Shown piece by piece: positions 6,415 to 12,835 of a stretch of 13,832 bases of DNA (its first letter is position 1; every line of letters begins with the position of its first letter). The stretch is taken from NCBI GenBank assembly GCA_964648695.1, contig CAZYLH010000037.1, positions 1 through 13,832 of the forward strand. The letters are read 5' to 3'. Origin of the DNA: UBA4292 sp964648695 (GTDB lineage Bacteria; Bacillota; Clostridia; Lachnospirales; Lachnospiraceae). Made by a program: the position numbers and the translations under genes. Under the pieces are notes generated by a model. The model saw nothing but the letters and a program-made list of their open reading frames with translations. It was not told the DNA's origin and did no database searches.

Positions 6415-6940
6415 ATTGACATGCCTTAGGGTATGCCTTATCCCTTTCTTTGTCCTGTTTATGCTGGCAAATTTTGGTTCATGGCAAAAATGGGCTGCAT
6501 TGGCTGTTTTTGTCGCCGCTGCCGTAACAGATGCACTGGACGGATATATCGCGCGTTCTAAAAATCTTATCACAAATTTTGGAAAATTTATGGATCCGGT
6601 TGCGGATAAGCTCTTAGTGTGCAGCGCACTTATATGCTTTGTGCAGACCGGGGCGATGCCTGCCTGGGTTGTCATCATAATTGTCGCAAGAGAATTTATG
6701 GTAAGCGGCTTTAGGCTTGTGGCATCTGATCAGGGAATTGTCTTAGCAGCTGGTATCTGGGGAAAGCTAAAAACCATCTGTCAGATGGTCATGATTATAA
6801 TCCTTATTATGGATATCAACCTGATGCCCTTTTATATTATAGGCCAGGTGCTTGTCTATGCTTCTCTTATACTGACAGTGATCTCCATGGTGGATTATAT
6901 ATGGTGCAATAGACAGGTTTTAACAAACGGCGGTATGTGA
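6398..6940 (+). CDS. pgsA: CDP-diacylglycerol-glycerol-3-phosphate 3-phosphatidyltransferase
   Basis: Integral membrane enzyme that makes phosphatidylglycerophosphate from CDP-diacylglycerol and glycerol-3-phosphate, the committed step to phosphatidylglycerol. The 180 residues carry the full CDP-alcohol phosphatidyltransferase motif: D45-x2-D48-G-x2-A-R-x8-G62-x3-D66-x3-D70. Several hydrophobic membrane segments are present, for example 12-28, 31-47 and the C-terminal third. The ATG at 6398 is chosen because MNLPNKLT matches the usual PgsA start and GGAG lies 9 bases before it. It overlaps rimO by 17 nt. rimO-pgsA is a common pair in Clostridia, often followed by cinA and recA; here it is followed by unknown genes. 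Confidence 0.95.
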   Translation: MNLPNKLTCLRVCLIPFFVLFMLANFGSWQKWAALAVFVAAAVTDALDGYIARSKNLITNFGKFMDPVADKLLVCSALICFVQTGAMPAWVVIIIVAREFMVSGFRLVASDQGIVLAAGIWGKLKTICQMVMIIILIMDINLMPFYIIGQVLVYASLILTVISMVDYIWCNRQVLTNGGM

Positions 6941-6996
6941 TCTCGATTTAACAAAAACTGTGCCGTAAAAAAGCAAAAGTGAGAGGACGAGTTTCT

Positions 6997-8391
6997 ATGT
7001 CGAATTATGAAAAATATGCCAGAAATATTTCAAATGGAAAGCTTTCATATGAAAACTGGAATCGTTTTTATAAAAGCTACCAGCAGTCCGTAAATATTTT
7101 AGCAAATGTCCAGCTTACGCTAAATCTTGTCTCTGCGGTTTCTGCCGATGAGCTTTGGCCAGAGAGCGCGCTTTCTAATCTCGGAAATGAGCTTTTGGAA
7201 ATTCTTAGCTATACCACTAAAGAAAATTTTGACAAGGAGCTTGTAGTTGAAAAGATCCTCTCATACAAGGAAAAGATGAAAAATCACATGGAATGCCTGC
7301 TATCATACATGGACAGGTATAAGATTTATCAGTATGTGATGGACTGCACCAAATATTGTTTTGAAGATTATAACTACGATGACTATGACGATGAGGAATT
7401 TGCCGCAGAGCTGATTAATTATATCAGCGATCCTGACCAGGCATCTGTTCGATATAAAGCCATGGAGGTGCTAAAGGCTCTTCCGATACGCATGACAAAA
7501 AGCCGTTTTTTTGAGTGGGTAAGGGATGCCTATTCTGTCTATAAGGGGGCTGATGCGTATACGCTTTATACCTTTGATTATATGGTACGCAGCGCGGCTA
7601 TGCTGTATGCTCCTGATAATATGCAGGAATATTTCCCGGAGCTTTTTGAGTATAACGAACACTTCAAAGATCTGGATTATGCGCACATGGATGCGGAGGA
7701 ATTTTATAAGGAGAATCTGACCTTAGACGAATGCATTGAATATTTACAAATGCATATCAACGGCTGCGATATCTTTTCTGGGGTGATCAATCAGCTTTTC
7801 GCTTTTGTCCTCACAAGTGAATTTATTAATGATAAATCTGATTCCTATCATACATGCAAAGTAATCTGTGAATATTTGCTTAGCATAACACCTGGGGAGA
7901 CGGAGGATATTGAAGAAAAGCTGATAGAATATCTAATTCGCTTGGAAGGAATACAGGAAGATCTGCTAGATGAGATTGAGGAAGCTAACGGGTGGTATCA
8001 GGATATCGTCCAGACAAGCTTTGCCATAGAAGCTCCACACCAGACTAGGGAGGAGATTTTTCAGGCAGAGCTTCTTGGGAAGCTCTTATCAGCAAGCTTT
8101 TATGCAGACTTTGAGCGAAAAAAAGAACCAAAAGCAGCAACAGAAGATGATATTGACAGGTATTTTAAGGCGTATTTTGAAGATTTGGAGCCTAAGCTAA
8201 AGGCAATGCCAAAGCTTATGAGCCGTGCCATCATGGCATCGGTGATCGGATACATGCCGATGACCTTTTCTAATTCAGAGGATCTCTACCAGCATATCTA
8301 TAACAGCCTTAAGGCTTGCTCAAATATGCCTGAGAAGATGGCTTTGGTTGAGCGGCTTGAGGATCTGATGGATGATGATGATTGGGACTAG
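6997..8391 (+). CDS. Uncharacterised 464-residue acidic protein
   Basis: I do not recognise a family. The ATG at 6997 has AGAGGA 9 bases upstream; the earlier GTG at 6979 lacks a good site. The protein has no signal peptide or membrane segment and looks almost entirely helical, with alternating hydrophobic and charged residues. There is a Tyr/Asp-rich patch around residues 121-137 (EDYNYDDYDDEEF) and an acidic end (LEDLMDDDDWD). Recurrent helix-sized blocks rich in Tyr, Leu and Glu suggest a scaffold or repeat-helix (TPR-like) fold, but I cannot show a repeat register. It follows pgsA by 56 bases with no visible terminator, so it is probably in the same operon, and it is followed after 17 bases by another unknown gene. 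Confidence 0.85.
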   Translation: MSNYEKYARNISNGKLSYENWNRFYKSYQQSVNILANVQLTLNLVSAVSADELWPESALSNLGNELLEILSYTTKENFDKELVVEKILSYKEKMKNHMECLLSYMDRYKIYQYVMDCTKYCFEDYNYDDYDDEEFAAELINYISDPDQASVRYKAMEVLKALPIRMTKSRFFEWVRDAYSVYKGADAYTLYTFDYMVRSAAMLYAPDNMQEYFPELFEYNEHFKDLDYAHMDAEEFYKENLTLDECIEYLQMHINGCDIFSGVINQLFAFVLTSEFINDKSDSYHTCKVICEYLLSITPGETEDIEEKLIEYLIRLEGIQEDLLDEIEEANGWYQDIVQTSFAIEAPHQTREEIFQAELLGKLLSASFYADFERKKEPKAATEDDIDRYFKAYFEDLEPKLKAMPKLMSRAIMASVIGYMPMTFSNSEDLYQHIYNSLKACSNMPEKMALVERLEDLMDDDDWD

Positions 8392-8408
8392 AGACAGGGG
8401 GAAAGACG

Positions 8409-8717
8409 GTGAAATGGTCGGATAAGGCGTACATTGGAGAGGGTGTTTTAGAAGAGTTTAATAAAATCCGCAGCCAAATTGCCTCAGGAGATGTTTCTGA
8501 CTATAAGAATGAATATGCTATCACCCTTGCCATAAATCCGGATAATCTTTTGGAGATGATACGTCTAAGGGATCTCTCGCTAGATTATTATAAATCAAAA
8601 GACCCGCTGCTTGTCGGAATTGCCTCTGACAAGGATGAGGCGATAGAGCTGGTTAGAAAAATTATTGAGGATGTTTATAATACCCGTAAAGATACGAACG
8701 TCCGGGCATTTTTTTAG
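8409..8717 (+). CDS. Uncharacterised 102-residue protein
   Basis: No family recognised. The GTG at 8409 is preferred because AGGGGG (8396-8401) lies 7 bases before it; an in-frame TTG at 8382 overlaps the preceding gene's stop. The sequence alternates likely strands and helices: YAITLAINP (strand), NLLEMIRLRDLSLDYY (helix), PLLVGIASDKDEAIELVRKIIEDVY (strand then helix), which suggests a small alpha/beta fold. No catalytic motif, signal peptide or membrane segment is visible. It lies 17 bases after the 464-residue gene, so the two are likely co-expressed. The last codons (R-A-F-F-stop) contain a T7 run that may be a terminator U-tract. Confidence 0.82.
   Translation: MKWSDKAYIGEGVLEEFNKIRSQIASGDVSDYKNEYAITLAINPDNLLEMIRLRDLSLDYYKSKDPLLVGIASDKDEAIELVRKIIEDVYNTRKDTNVRAFF
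8683..8715 (+). terminator. Possible terminator within the end of the 102-residue gene
   Basis: CCCG (8683-8686) can pair with CGGG (8703-8706), with a competing inner CGTA/TACG hairpin (8685-8688/8693-8696), and is followed by seven T residues (8709-8715). The stem is short, so this is tentative. If real, it ends the long operon inside a coding sequence. Confidence 0.3.
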
Positions 8718-8732
8718 TCTTAGAGGTTTTTT

Positions 8733-8765
8733 ATGGGGAATAAGCAGATGGGATGTGATGTTTAA
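8733..8765 (+). other. Possible 10-codon leader ORF abutting the DUF2953 gene
   Basis: The ATG at 8733 follows TAGAGG (8721-8726) and encodes MGNKQMGCDV, ending with TAA at 8763-8765. The next codon, in the same frame, is the TTG start of the DUF2953 gene. It could be a coupling leader peptide, or chance. Confidence 0.25.
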
Positions 8766-9797
8766 TTGCACATAGTGTTGTTGATATTAAAAATTATCGG
8801 AATAATTCTTCTCGTCCTTTTTCTTCTGCTGCTTTTGGTACTGTTTACAGTTTTGTGTACGCCTCTTTCCTATCAGGCGGGCGTCATGTATTATGATAAT
8901 GAGGGGAATGTCTGGCTAAAGCTTAGCATATGGTTTTCTGCATTGACTGCCTATGCCACAATTGCTTTTACAAGGTCAAAACTTTCCATCAATATAAGAT
9001 TTTTGGCCTTGGGAAAAGTATTTATTAATAGGACAATAAAAAATGATGATGAAGAAGCGGAAAGCAGTAAAACCGATCCGATGTCGGAAGAAGATGAGTC
9101 CATCGATCTGGAATTTGTTGATTTAGAACCTCCGGCGGAGGATGGGAAAACCATAAATCCTGATGAGATATCTACGATTGGATCTTGGGAGGACATTTCT
9201 TTTGATGAACCTAAAAAGACCGTAAATTATGAAAAGCCTAAAAAAACAATAGAGCCTGTGCGCTCTAAAAAACGTATAGATCCTGATAAAAGATCCCAAG
9301 AAAAACAAAAGAAAAGAACAATAAAGAGTGTCATTCGCGGGATATATGAAAAGCTTAAAGGTCTCTATAACAAAATTTTAAGCCTGCTTGAAAAGGAAAA
9401 AGAAATGCAGGATTCTTTACAAAAGAAGAAAAAAGCACTTGAATGGTTTTTACAGCAACCATCAACGCAAAATGTTTTGTCCCTTATAAAAAAACAGGGC
9501 CTAAAAATCCTTAAGAGTATTATGCCAAAAAAGCTAACCGGAGAGCTTAAACTGGGAGTGGAGGATCCTGAGCTTATGGGGCTGATATGTCAGTTTGCCG
9601 GGATTTTTTATCCTGCGTATGCCAATCATTTTTCGTTTACACCGATATTTGGCGGGAAGACCTTAACAGGAAACTGTTTTCTTAAAGGACGGATTATTTT
9701 AGGAGCAATACTGTGGCATGCCCTGCCATTAATCTTTACGCGGGATGTCCATCGGGTTATTAGAAATTCAAAGAAGCTATTAAAGAAATTGGGTTGA
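8766..9797 (+). CDS. DUF2953 domain membrane protein (YtfI-like)
   Basis: Predicted membrane-anchored protein of 343 residues. It begins with a very hydrophobic segment (about residues 3-32, Leu/Ile/Val-rich) that is probably one membrane anchor. Then come strand-like sequence (38-85), an acidic stretch (93-125), a Lys-rich linker with short repeats (EPKKTVNYE, KPKKTIEP, RSKKRIDP; about 145-185), a charged helix, and a C-terminal domain with ELKLGVEDPELMG and GKTLTGNCFLKGRIILGAILWHA, which I match to DUF2953. The start is TTG at 8766, since a TAA immediately precedes it in frame; GATGTGAT (8752-8759) is a plausible ribosome binding site. DUF2953 (ytfI) next to gerW/ytfJ is a conserved pair in spore-forming Firmicutes. 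The function is unknown. Confidence 0.8.
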   Translation: MHIVLLILKIIGIILLVLFLLLLLVLFTVLCTPLSYQAGVMYYDNEGNVWLKLSIWFSALTAYATIAFTRSKLSINIRFLALGKVFINRTIKNDDEEAESSKTDPMSEEDESIDLEFVDLEPPAEDGKTINPDEISTIGSWEDISFDEPKKTVNYEKPKKTIEPVRSKKRIDPDKRSQEKQKKRTIKSVIRGIYEKLKGLYNKILSLLEKEKEMQDSLQKKKKALEWFLQQPSTQNVLSLIKKQGLKILKSIMPKKLTGELKLGVEDPELMGLICQFAGIFYPAYANHFSFTPIFGGKTLTGNCFLKGRIILGAILWHALPLIFTRDVHRVIRNSKKLLKKLG

Positions 9798-9809
9798 CAG
9801 GAGGAAATT

Positions 9810-10187
9810 ATGGCAAAGGAACAAGCATTTAACGATACAATCAGGGCCTTATTTGACGGCATGAATGGTTTTGTCTCAACAAGGACAGTTGTGGGAGAGG
9901 CTGTTACGGTGGAGGATGCTGTTATCATCCCGCTGATTGATGTGTCCTTTGGCATGGGAGCAGGCGCGTTTACCGCAGAAAAGAGCGATAAGGGAGCGGG
10001 TGGAGTAAACGGCAAGCTCTCCCCCAGCTCTGTGCTTATTATAAAGGACGGCTCTGCCAGAGTTATAAACATTAAGGATACAAATACCGTAAATAAGCTT
10101 ATTGATATGGTTCCGGATCTCGTAAACCGTTTTACAAAAAAAATGACCGCCGAGGAGGAAGAGGCGATCGAGAAAATAAAGGAATAA
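9810..10187 (+). CDS. gerW: GerW family sporulation protein (YtfJ-like)
   Basis: 125 residues. The family signature is visible as STRTVVGEAVTVEDAVIIP (residues 24-42) followed by VSFGMGAGAF, then the glycine-rich segment GAGGVNGKLSPSSVLIIKDG. In Bacillus, YtfJ/GerW is needed for L-alanine germination; relatives also occur in clostridia with reduced sporulation, so presence alone does not prove spore formation. The ATG at 9810 has AGGAGG at 9799-9804, 12 bases after the stop of the DUF2953 gene, so the two are co-translated. The C-terminal helix (KKMTAEEEEAIEKIKE) is charged. A strong terminator follows at 10238. Confidence 0.93.
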   Translation: MAKEQAFNDTIRALFDGMNGFVSTRTVVGEAVTVEDAVIIPLIDVSFGMGAGAFTAEKSDKGAGGVNGKLSPSSVLIIKDGSARVINIKDTNTVNKLIDMVPDLVNRFTKKMTAEEEEAIEKIKE

Positions 10188-10237
10188 GTTTTAAGCCACA
10201 TGAGATGGTGCACAGCACGAAAGGACGCTTATATTAT

Positions 10238-10273
10238 GAAAAAACCGACGCATTTTATGCATCGGTTTTTTTC
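10238..10273. terminator. Bidirectional terminator between gerW and rpmB
   Basis: GAAAAAACCGA (10238-10248) pairs with TCGGTTTTTT and beyond (10262-10271), extended by an inner GCAT/ATGC (10250-10253/10257-10260) after one C-A mismatch, with a 3-nt loop. A-tract on the left and T-tract on the right let it serve both converging genes. Confidence 0.9.
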
Positions 10274-10292
10274 AGATATCAGTTTTTGATAT

Positions 10293-10478
10293 TTAAGCTC
10301 TCTCTACCAGTCCGGACTTCAGGCAGGAAGTACAAATATTCATTCTTCTTGTACCGCCATTAACCTTCACACGAACAGGCTGTACATTTGCCTTCCACAT
10401 TTTATTTGATCTTCTATGGGAATGGCTTACTTTAATGCCGAAATGAGCGCCCTTCTCGCAGATAGCACATTTTGCCAT
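10293..10478 (-). CDS. rpmB: 50S ribosomal protein L28
   Basis: Component of the large ribosomal subunit. The 61 residues include the conserved SHSHRRSNKMWKANVQPV. It is the zinc-binding (C+) form, with Cys4 and Cys7 (CAIC) and Cys49 and Cys52 (CTSC). The start at 10478 is set by a consensus AGGAGGTG site (10484-10491, minus strand); the frame is open further upstream but has no site there. It is divergent from the asp23-fakA genes, the usual Firmicutes arrangement. Confidence 0.97.
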   Translation of the reverse strand: MAKCAICEKGAHFGIKVSHSHRRSNKMWKANVQPVRVKVNGGTRRMNICTSCLKSGLVERA

Positions 10479-10532
10479 GGTTGCACCTCCTAACTGTTCG
10501 GAAAATCTGTTGCACCAAAACACAACATTGAT

Positions 10533-10561
10533 ATATTACCAGAAGTTCCCTCATTTTGCAA
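10533..10561 (-). promoter_or_regulatory. rpmB promoter
   Basis: On the minus strand, -35 TTGCAA (10556-10561) and -10 TAATAT (10533-10538) are separated by 17 bases, giving a leader of roughly 45-50 nt before the rpmB start codon. Confidence 0.7.
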
Positions 10562-10602
10562 GCATAAATTAAAAAAATAATCTAAAAAAGCGTGAAATAC
10601 TA

Positions 10603-10631
10603 TTCCTTTTTTTTCAAAAAACGGTTATAAT
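10603..10631 (+). promoter_or_regulatory. Putative promoter of the asp23-fakA genes
   Basis: There is a consensus -10 TATAAT at 10626-10631, about 50 bases before the asp23 ATG. At the 17-base distance the -35 region is only TTCCTT (10603-10608), a weak match, so the promoter may depend on an activator or on the preceding A/T-rich tracts. Confidence 0.5.
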
Positions 10632-10680
10632 GCAGGGAGCTTGTGCGGTTAGAAGTGATTTTTTGAAAGCGAGGATCCTT

Positions 10681-11040
10681 ATGAAGGGCAGAATTAACAA
10701 TGAGTACGGCGAGATTTTAATAGATCTGGATGTGATATCACAGTATGCTGGAGCCACAGCCATGGAATGCTTTGGTATAGTTGGAATGGCGGCTGTCAAT
10801 ATGAAGGACGGGCTGGTGAGACTTCTTAAGAGGGAAAGCCTAAAAAAAGGCGTCACGGTAGAAATTATCAATAATAGACTGGAGATCAACTTCCATGTGA
10901 TTGTTGCCTATGGAGTAAGCATTTCTACTGTTGCTTCTAACCTTGTCTCAAATGTAAAATACAAGGTTGAGGAATTTACAGGTATGCAGGTGGGAAAAAT
11001 CCGCGTTTTCGTCGAGGGCGTCAGAGCCATTGACGAATAA
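10681..11040 (+). CDS. Asp23/Gls24 family envelope stress response protein (YloU-like)
   Basis: 119 residues. The family pattern is visible: short strands near GEILIDLDVISQYAG, then TAMECFGIVGMAAV (17-33 region), KGVTVEIINNRLEINFHVIVAYG and the C-terminal GMQVGKIRVFVEGV. Family members are membrane-associated stress or lipid-related proteins and, in Firmicutes, usually precede fakA. The ATG at 10681 has GCGAGGAT upstream; the in-frame ATG at 10630 overlaps the -10 element and is rejected. fakA follows after a gap of about 35 bases. No signal peptide or membrane helix is seen. Confidence 0.93.
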   Translation: MKGRINNEYGEILIDLDVISQYAGATAMECFGIVGMAAVNMKDGLVRLLKRESLKKGVTVEIINNRLEINFHVIVAYGVSISTVASNLVSNVKYKVEEFTGMQVGKIRVFVEGVRAIDE

Positions 11041-11078
11041 TCCATGCAGCATGAAAGCAAATTTAGGAGGAAATGACT

Positions 11079-12770
11079 GTGCCCAGTGAGATAATTGATG
11101 CGGGTTGTCTGGCCAAGATGTTTTTGGCAGGTGCCCAGACTTTGGATGCAAATAAAGAGAGCATAAATGAGCTGAATGTTTTCCCCGTGCCGGATGGGGA
11201 CACCGGTACAAATATGACCATGACTATGATGTCAGCGGCTAAGGACGTTCAGGCGCTTGATAAAATGACCATGCCGGAGCTGTGCAAGGCGATTTCCACA
11301 GGTTCCCTACGCGGGGCCCGCGGTAACTCCGGCGTAATCCTCTCACAGCTTTTTAGAGGCTTTACAAAAGCCATAAAGGAAGAGGAAGAAATTGACGTAG
11401 CGCTCCTTGCGACTGCTCTAAAGAAAGCTACTGATACCGCTTACAAAGCGGTTATGAAGCCCCAGGAGGGAACCATCTTAACCGTTGCAAGAGGCATTGC
11501 CGAAAAGGCACAGGAACTTGCCGCAAGAGATGATATCTCCATGGAGCTCTTTATTAAGACAGTTCTCTCATATGGCGATGAAGTCCTTTCCCGCACGCCT
11601 GAGATGCTTCCTGTCCTAAAGCAGGCAGGCGTTGTTGACTCCGGCGGTCAGGGACTTATGACAGTATTATGGGGCGCGTTTGATGCGTATATGGGAAAAG
11701 AAATCGCAATCGACATAAAGCCTTCTAGTGCCTCCTCCGTCTCTGAAAGCATTCCTATGGCAGAGATAGACACGGCAAACATAAAGTTTGGTTACTGCAC
11801 AGAGTTTATAGTAATGCTTGAAAATCCGCTGCCGGATAAGGAGGTTGATGCTTTCAAGGCGTTTTTGGAATCCATCGGAGATTCAATCGTGTGCGTCGCG
11901 GATGATGAGCTTATAAAAGTGCATGTCCACACAAATCATCCCGGTCAAGCATTTGAAAAGGGCTTAACCTACGGCCAGCTTAGCAGGGTGAAGGTTGACA
12001 ACATGCGCATTGAGCATCAGGAAAAGCTCATCAAGGATGCAAGCAAGATTGCCGCCCAGATGAAAGCGGAGGAGGAAGCCGCTAAGGAGGCAACAAAGAA
12101 AGCCGAAAAGAAGCCGTTTGGATTTATCAGCGTTGCGGCAGGTGACGGGCTTAAGGAAATCTTTTTAAGCCTTGGGGTTGACGAGGTTATAAACGGCGGT
12201 CAGACGATGAATCCCAGCACGGACGATTTCTTACAGGCCATCAACAAGGTGAACGCGCAGACCATTTTCATCCTGCCAAATAACGGAAACATTATTCTTG
12301 CGGCACAGCAGGCGGGGGCGCTTACAAAGGATAAGGAGATCATCGTCATCCCGACAAAGACTGTTCCTCAGGGCATTACCGCCGTCATAAGTTTTAGTGC
12401 GGAAACTAGCACAGAAGCAAACAAGGAGCTTATGACAGAGGAGATGCTTCGAGTAAAAACCGGCCAGGTGACATATGCTGTGAGAAATACACAGATTAAC
12501 GGGCATGATATCTGTGAAAATGACATCTTAGGTCTGGATGATAAGCGTCTGCTGGCGGTGGGAAAGACTGTCCACGAGACGACACTAAAAATGCTTGATG
12601 CCATGGTTGATGAGGATACATCATTAATCAGCATCTATTACGGCGCTGATGTTTTGGAGGAGGATGCTAAGCTTTTGCTGCAGGAAGTAGAAAAGAAGTA
12701 CTCTGACTTTGATATAGACATTCACCCGGGCGGACAGCCGGTTTACTATTATATTGTATCTGTTGAATAA
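11079..12770 (+). CDS. fakA: Fatty acid kinase, ATP-binding subunit FakA (DAK2-domain, YloV-like)
   Basis: Kinase subunit that, with the fatty-acid-binding protein FakB, phosphorylates exogenous fatty acids to acyl-phosphates for phospholipid synthesis. About 563 residues. The N-terminal DhaL (DAK2) nucleotide domain covers residues 5-200, with metal-binding aspartates in NVFPVPDGDTGTNM (33-46) and GSLRGARGNSGVI. The middle domain has FGYCTEFIV and VHVHTNHP, which fit the Cys/His/His zinc site described for S. aureus FakA. A Lys/Ala/Glu-rich linker (IAAQMKAEEEAAKEATKKAE) precedes a DegV-like C-terminal domain. GTG at 11079 is preferred because AGGAGG (11065-11070) is 8 bases away; the ATG at 11073 is only 2 bases away. 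No fakB or plsX is in the window. Confidence 0.93.
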   Translation: MPSEIIDAGCLAKMFLAGAQTLDANKESINELNVFPVPDGDTGTNMTMTMMSAAKDVQALDKMTMPELCKAISTGSLRGARGNSGVILSQLFRGFTKAIKEEEEIDVALLATALKKATDTAYKAVMKPQEGTILTVARGIAEKAQELAARDDISMELFIKTVLSYGDEVLSRTPEMLPVLKQAGVVDSGGQGLMTVLWGAFDAYMGKEIAIDIKPSSASSVSESIPMAEIDTANIKFGYCTEFIVMLENPLPDKEVDAFKAFLESIGDSIVCVADDELIKVHVHTNHPGQAFEKGLTYGQLSRVKVDNMRIEHQEKLIKDASKIAAQMKAEEEAAKEATKKAEKKPFGFISVAAGDGLKEIFLSLGVDEVINGGQTMNPSTDDFLQAINKVNAQTIFILPNNGNIILAAQQAGALTKDKEIIVIPTKTVPQGITAVISFSAETSTEANKELMTEEMLRVKTGQVTYAVRNTQINGHDICENDILGLDDKRLLAVGKTVHETTLKMLDAMVDEDTSLISIYYGADVLEEDAKLLLQEVEKKYSDFDIDIHPGGQPVYYYIVSVE

Positions 12771-12777
12771 GGAGTAT

Positions 12778-12804
12778 ATGCCGGGCAGAGCATGCGTGTT
12801 CTGA
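12778..12804 (+). other. Tiny ORF overlapping the terminator before recG
   Basis: AAGGAG (12769-12774, overlapping the fakA stop) is followed by ATG at 12778 and eight codons (MPGRACVF) ending with TGA at 12802-12804, inside the 3' arm of the terminator stem. The 3-base spacing is short, so translation is uncertain. Confidence 0.25.
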
Positions 12805-12817
12805 CCGGTTATTTTTT
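12781..12817 (+). terminator. Rho-independent terminator between fakA and recG
   Basis: CCGGGCAGA (12781-12789) pairs with TCTGACCGG (12800-12808) with a single G-A mismatch and a 10-nt loop, followed by TTA and six T residues (12812-12817). It starts 11 bases after the fakA stop and would separate fakA from recG or act as an attenuator. Confidence 0.75.
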
Positions 12818-12835
12818 GGAGGCGCTCTATAAACG

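Noticed and set aside
5881..6678. A 265-codon open frame on the minus strand
   Set aside because: It lies wholly antisense to rimO and pgsA, both with complete conserved motifs, and its translation shows no protein-like features. It is a codon-bias shadow.
9626..10213. A 195-codon open frame on the minus strand
   Set aside because: It is antisense to the end of the DUF2953 gene and to all of gerW, and the translation is Ser/Phe-rich low-quality sequence typical of a shadow frame.
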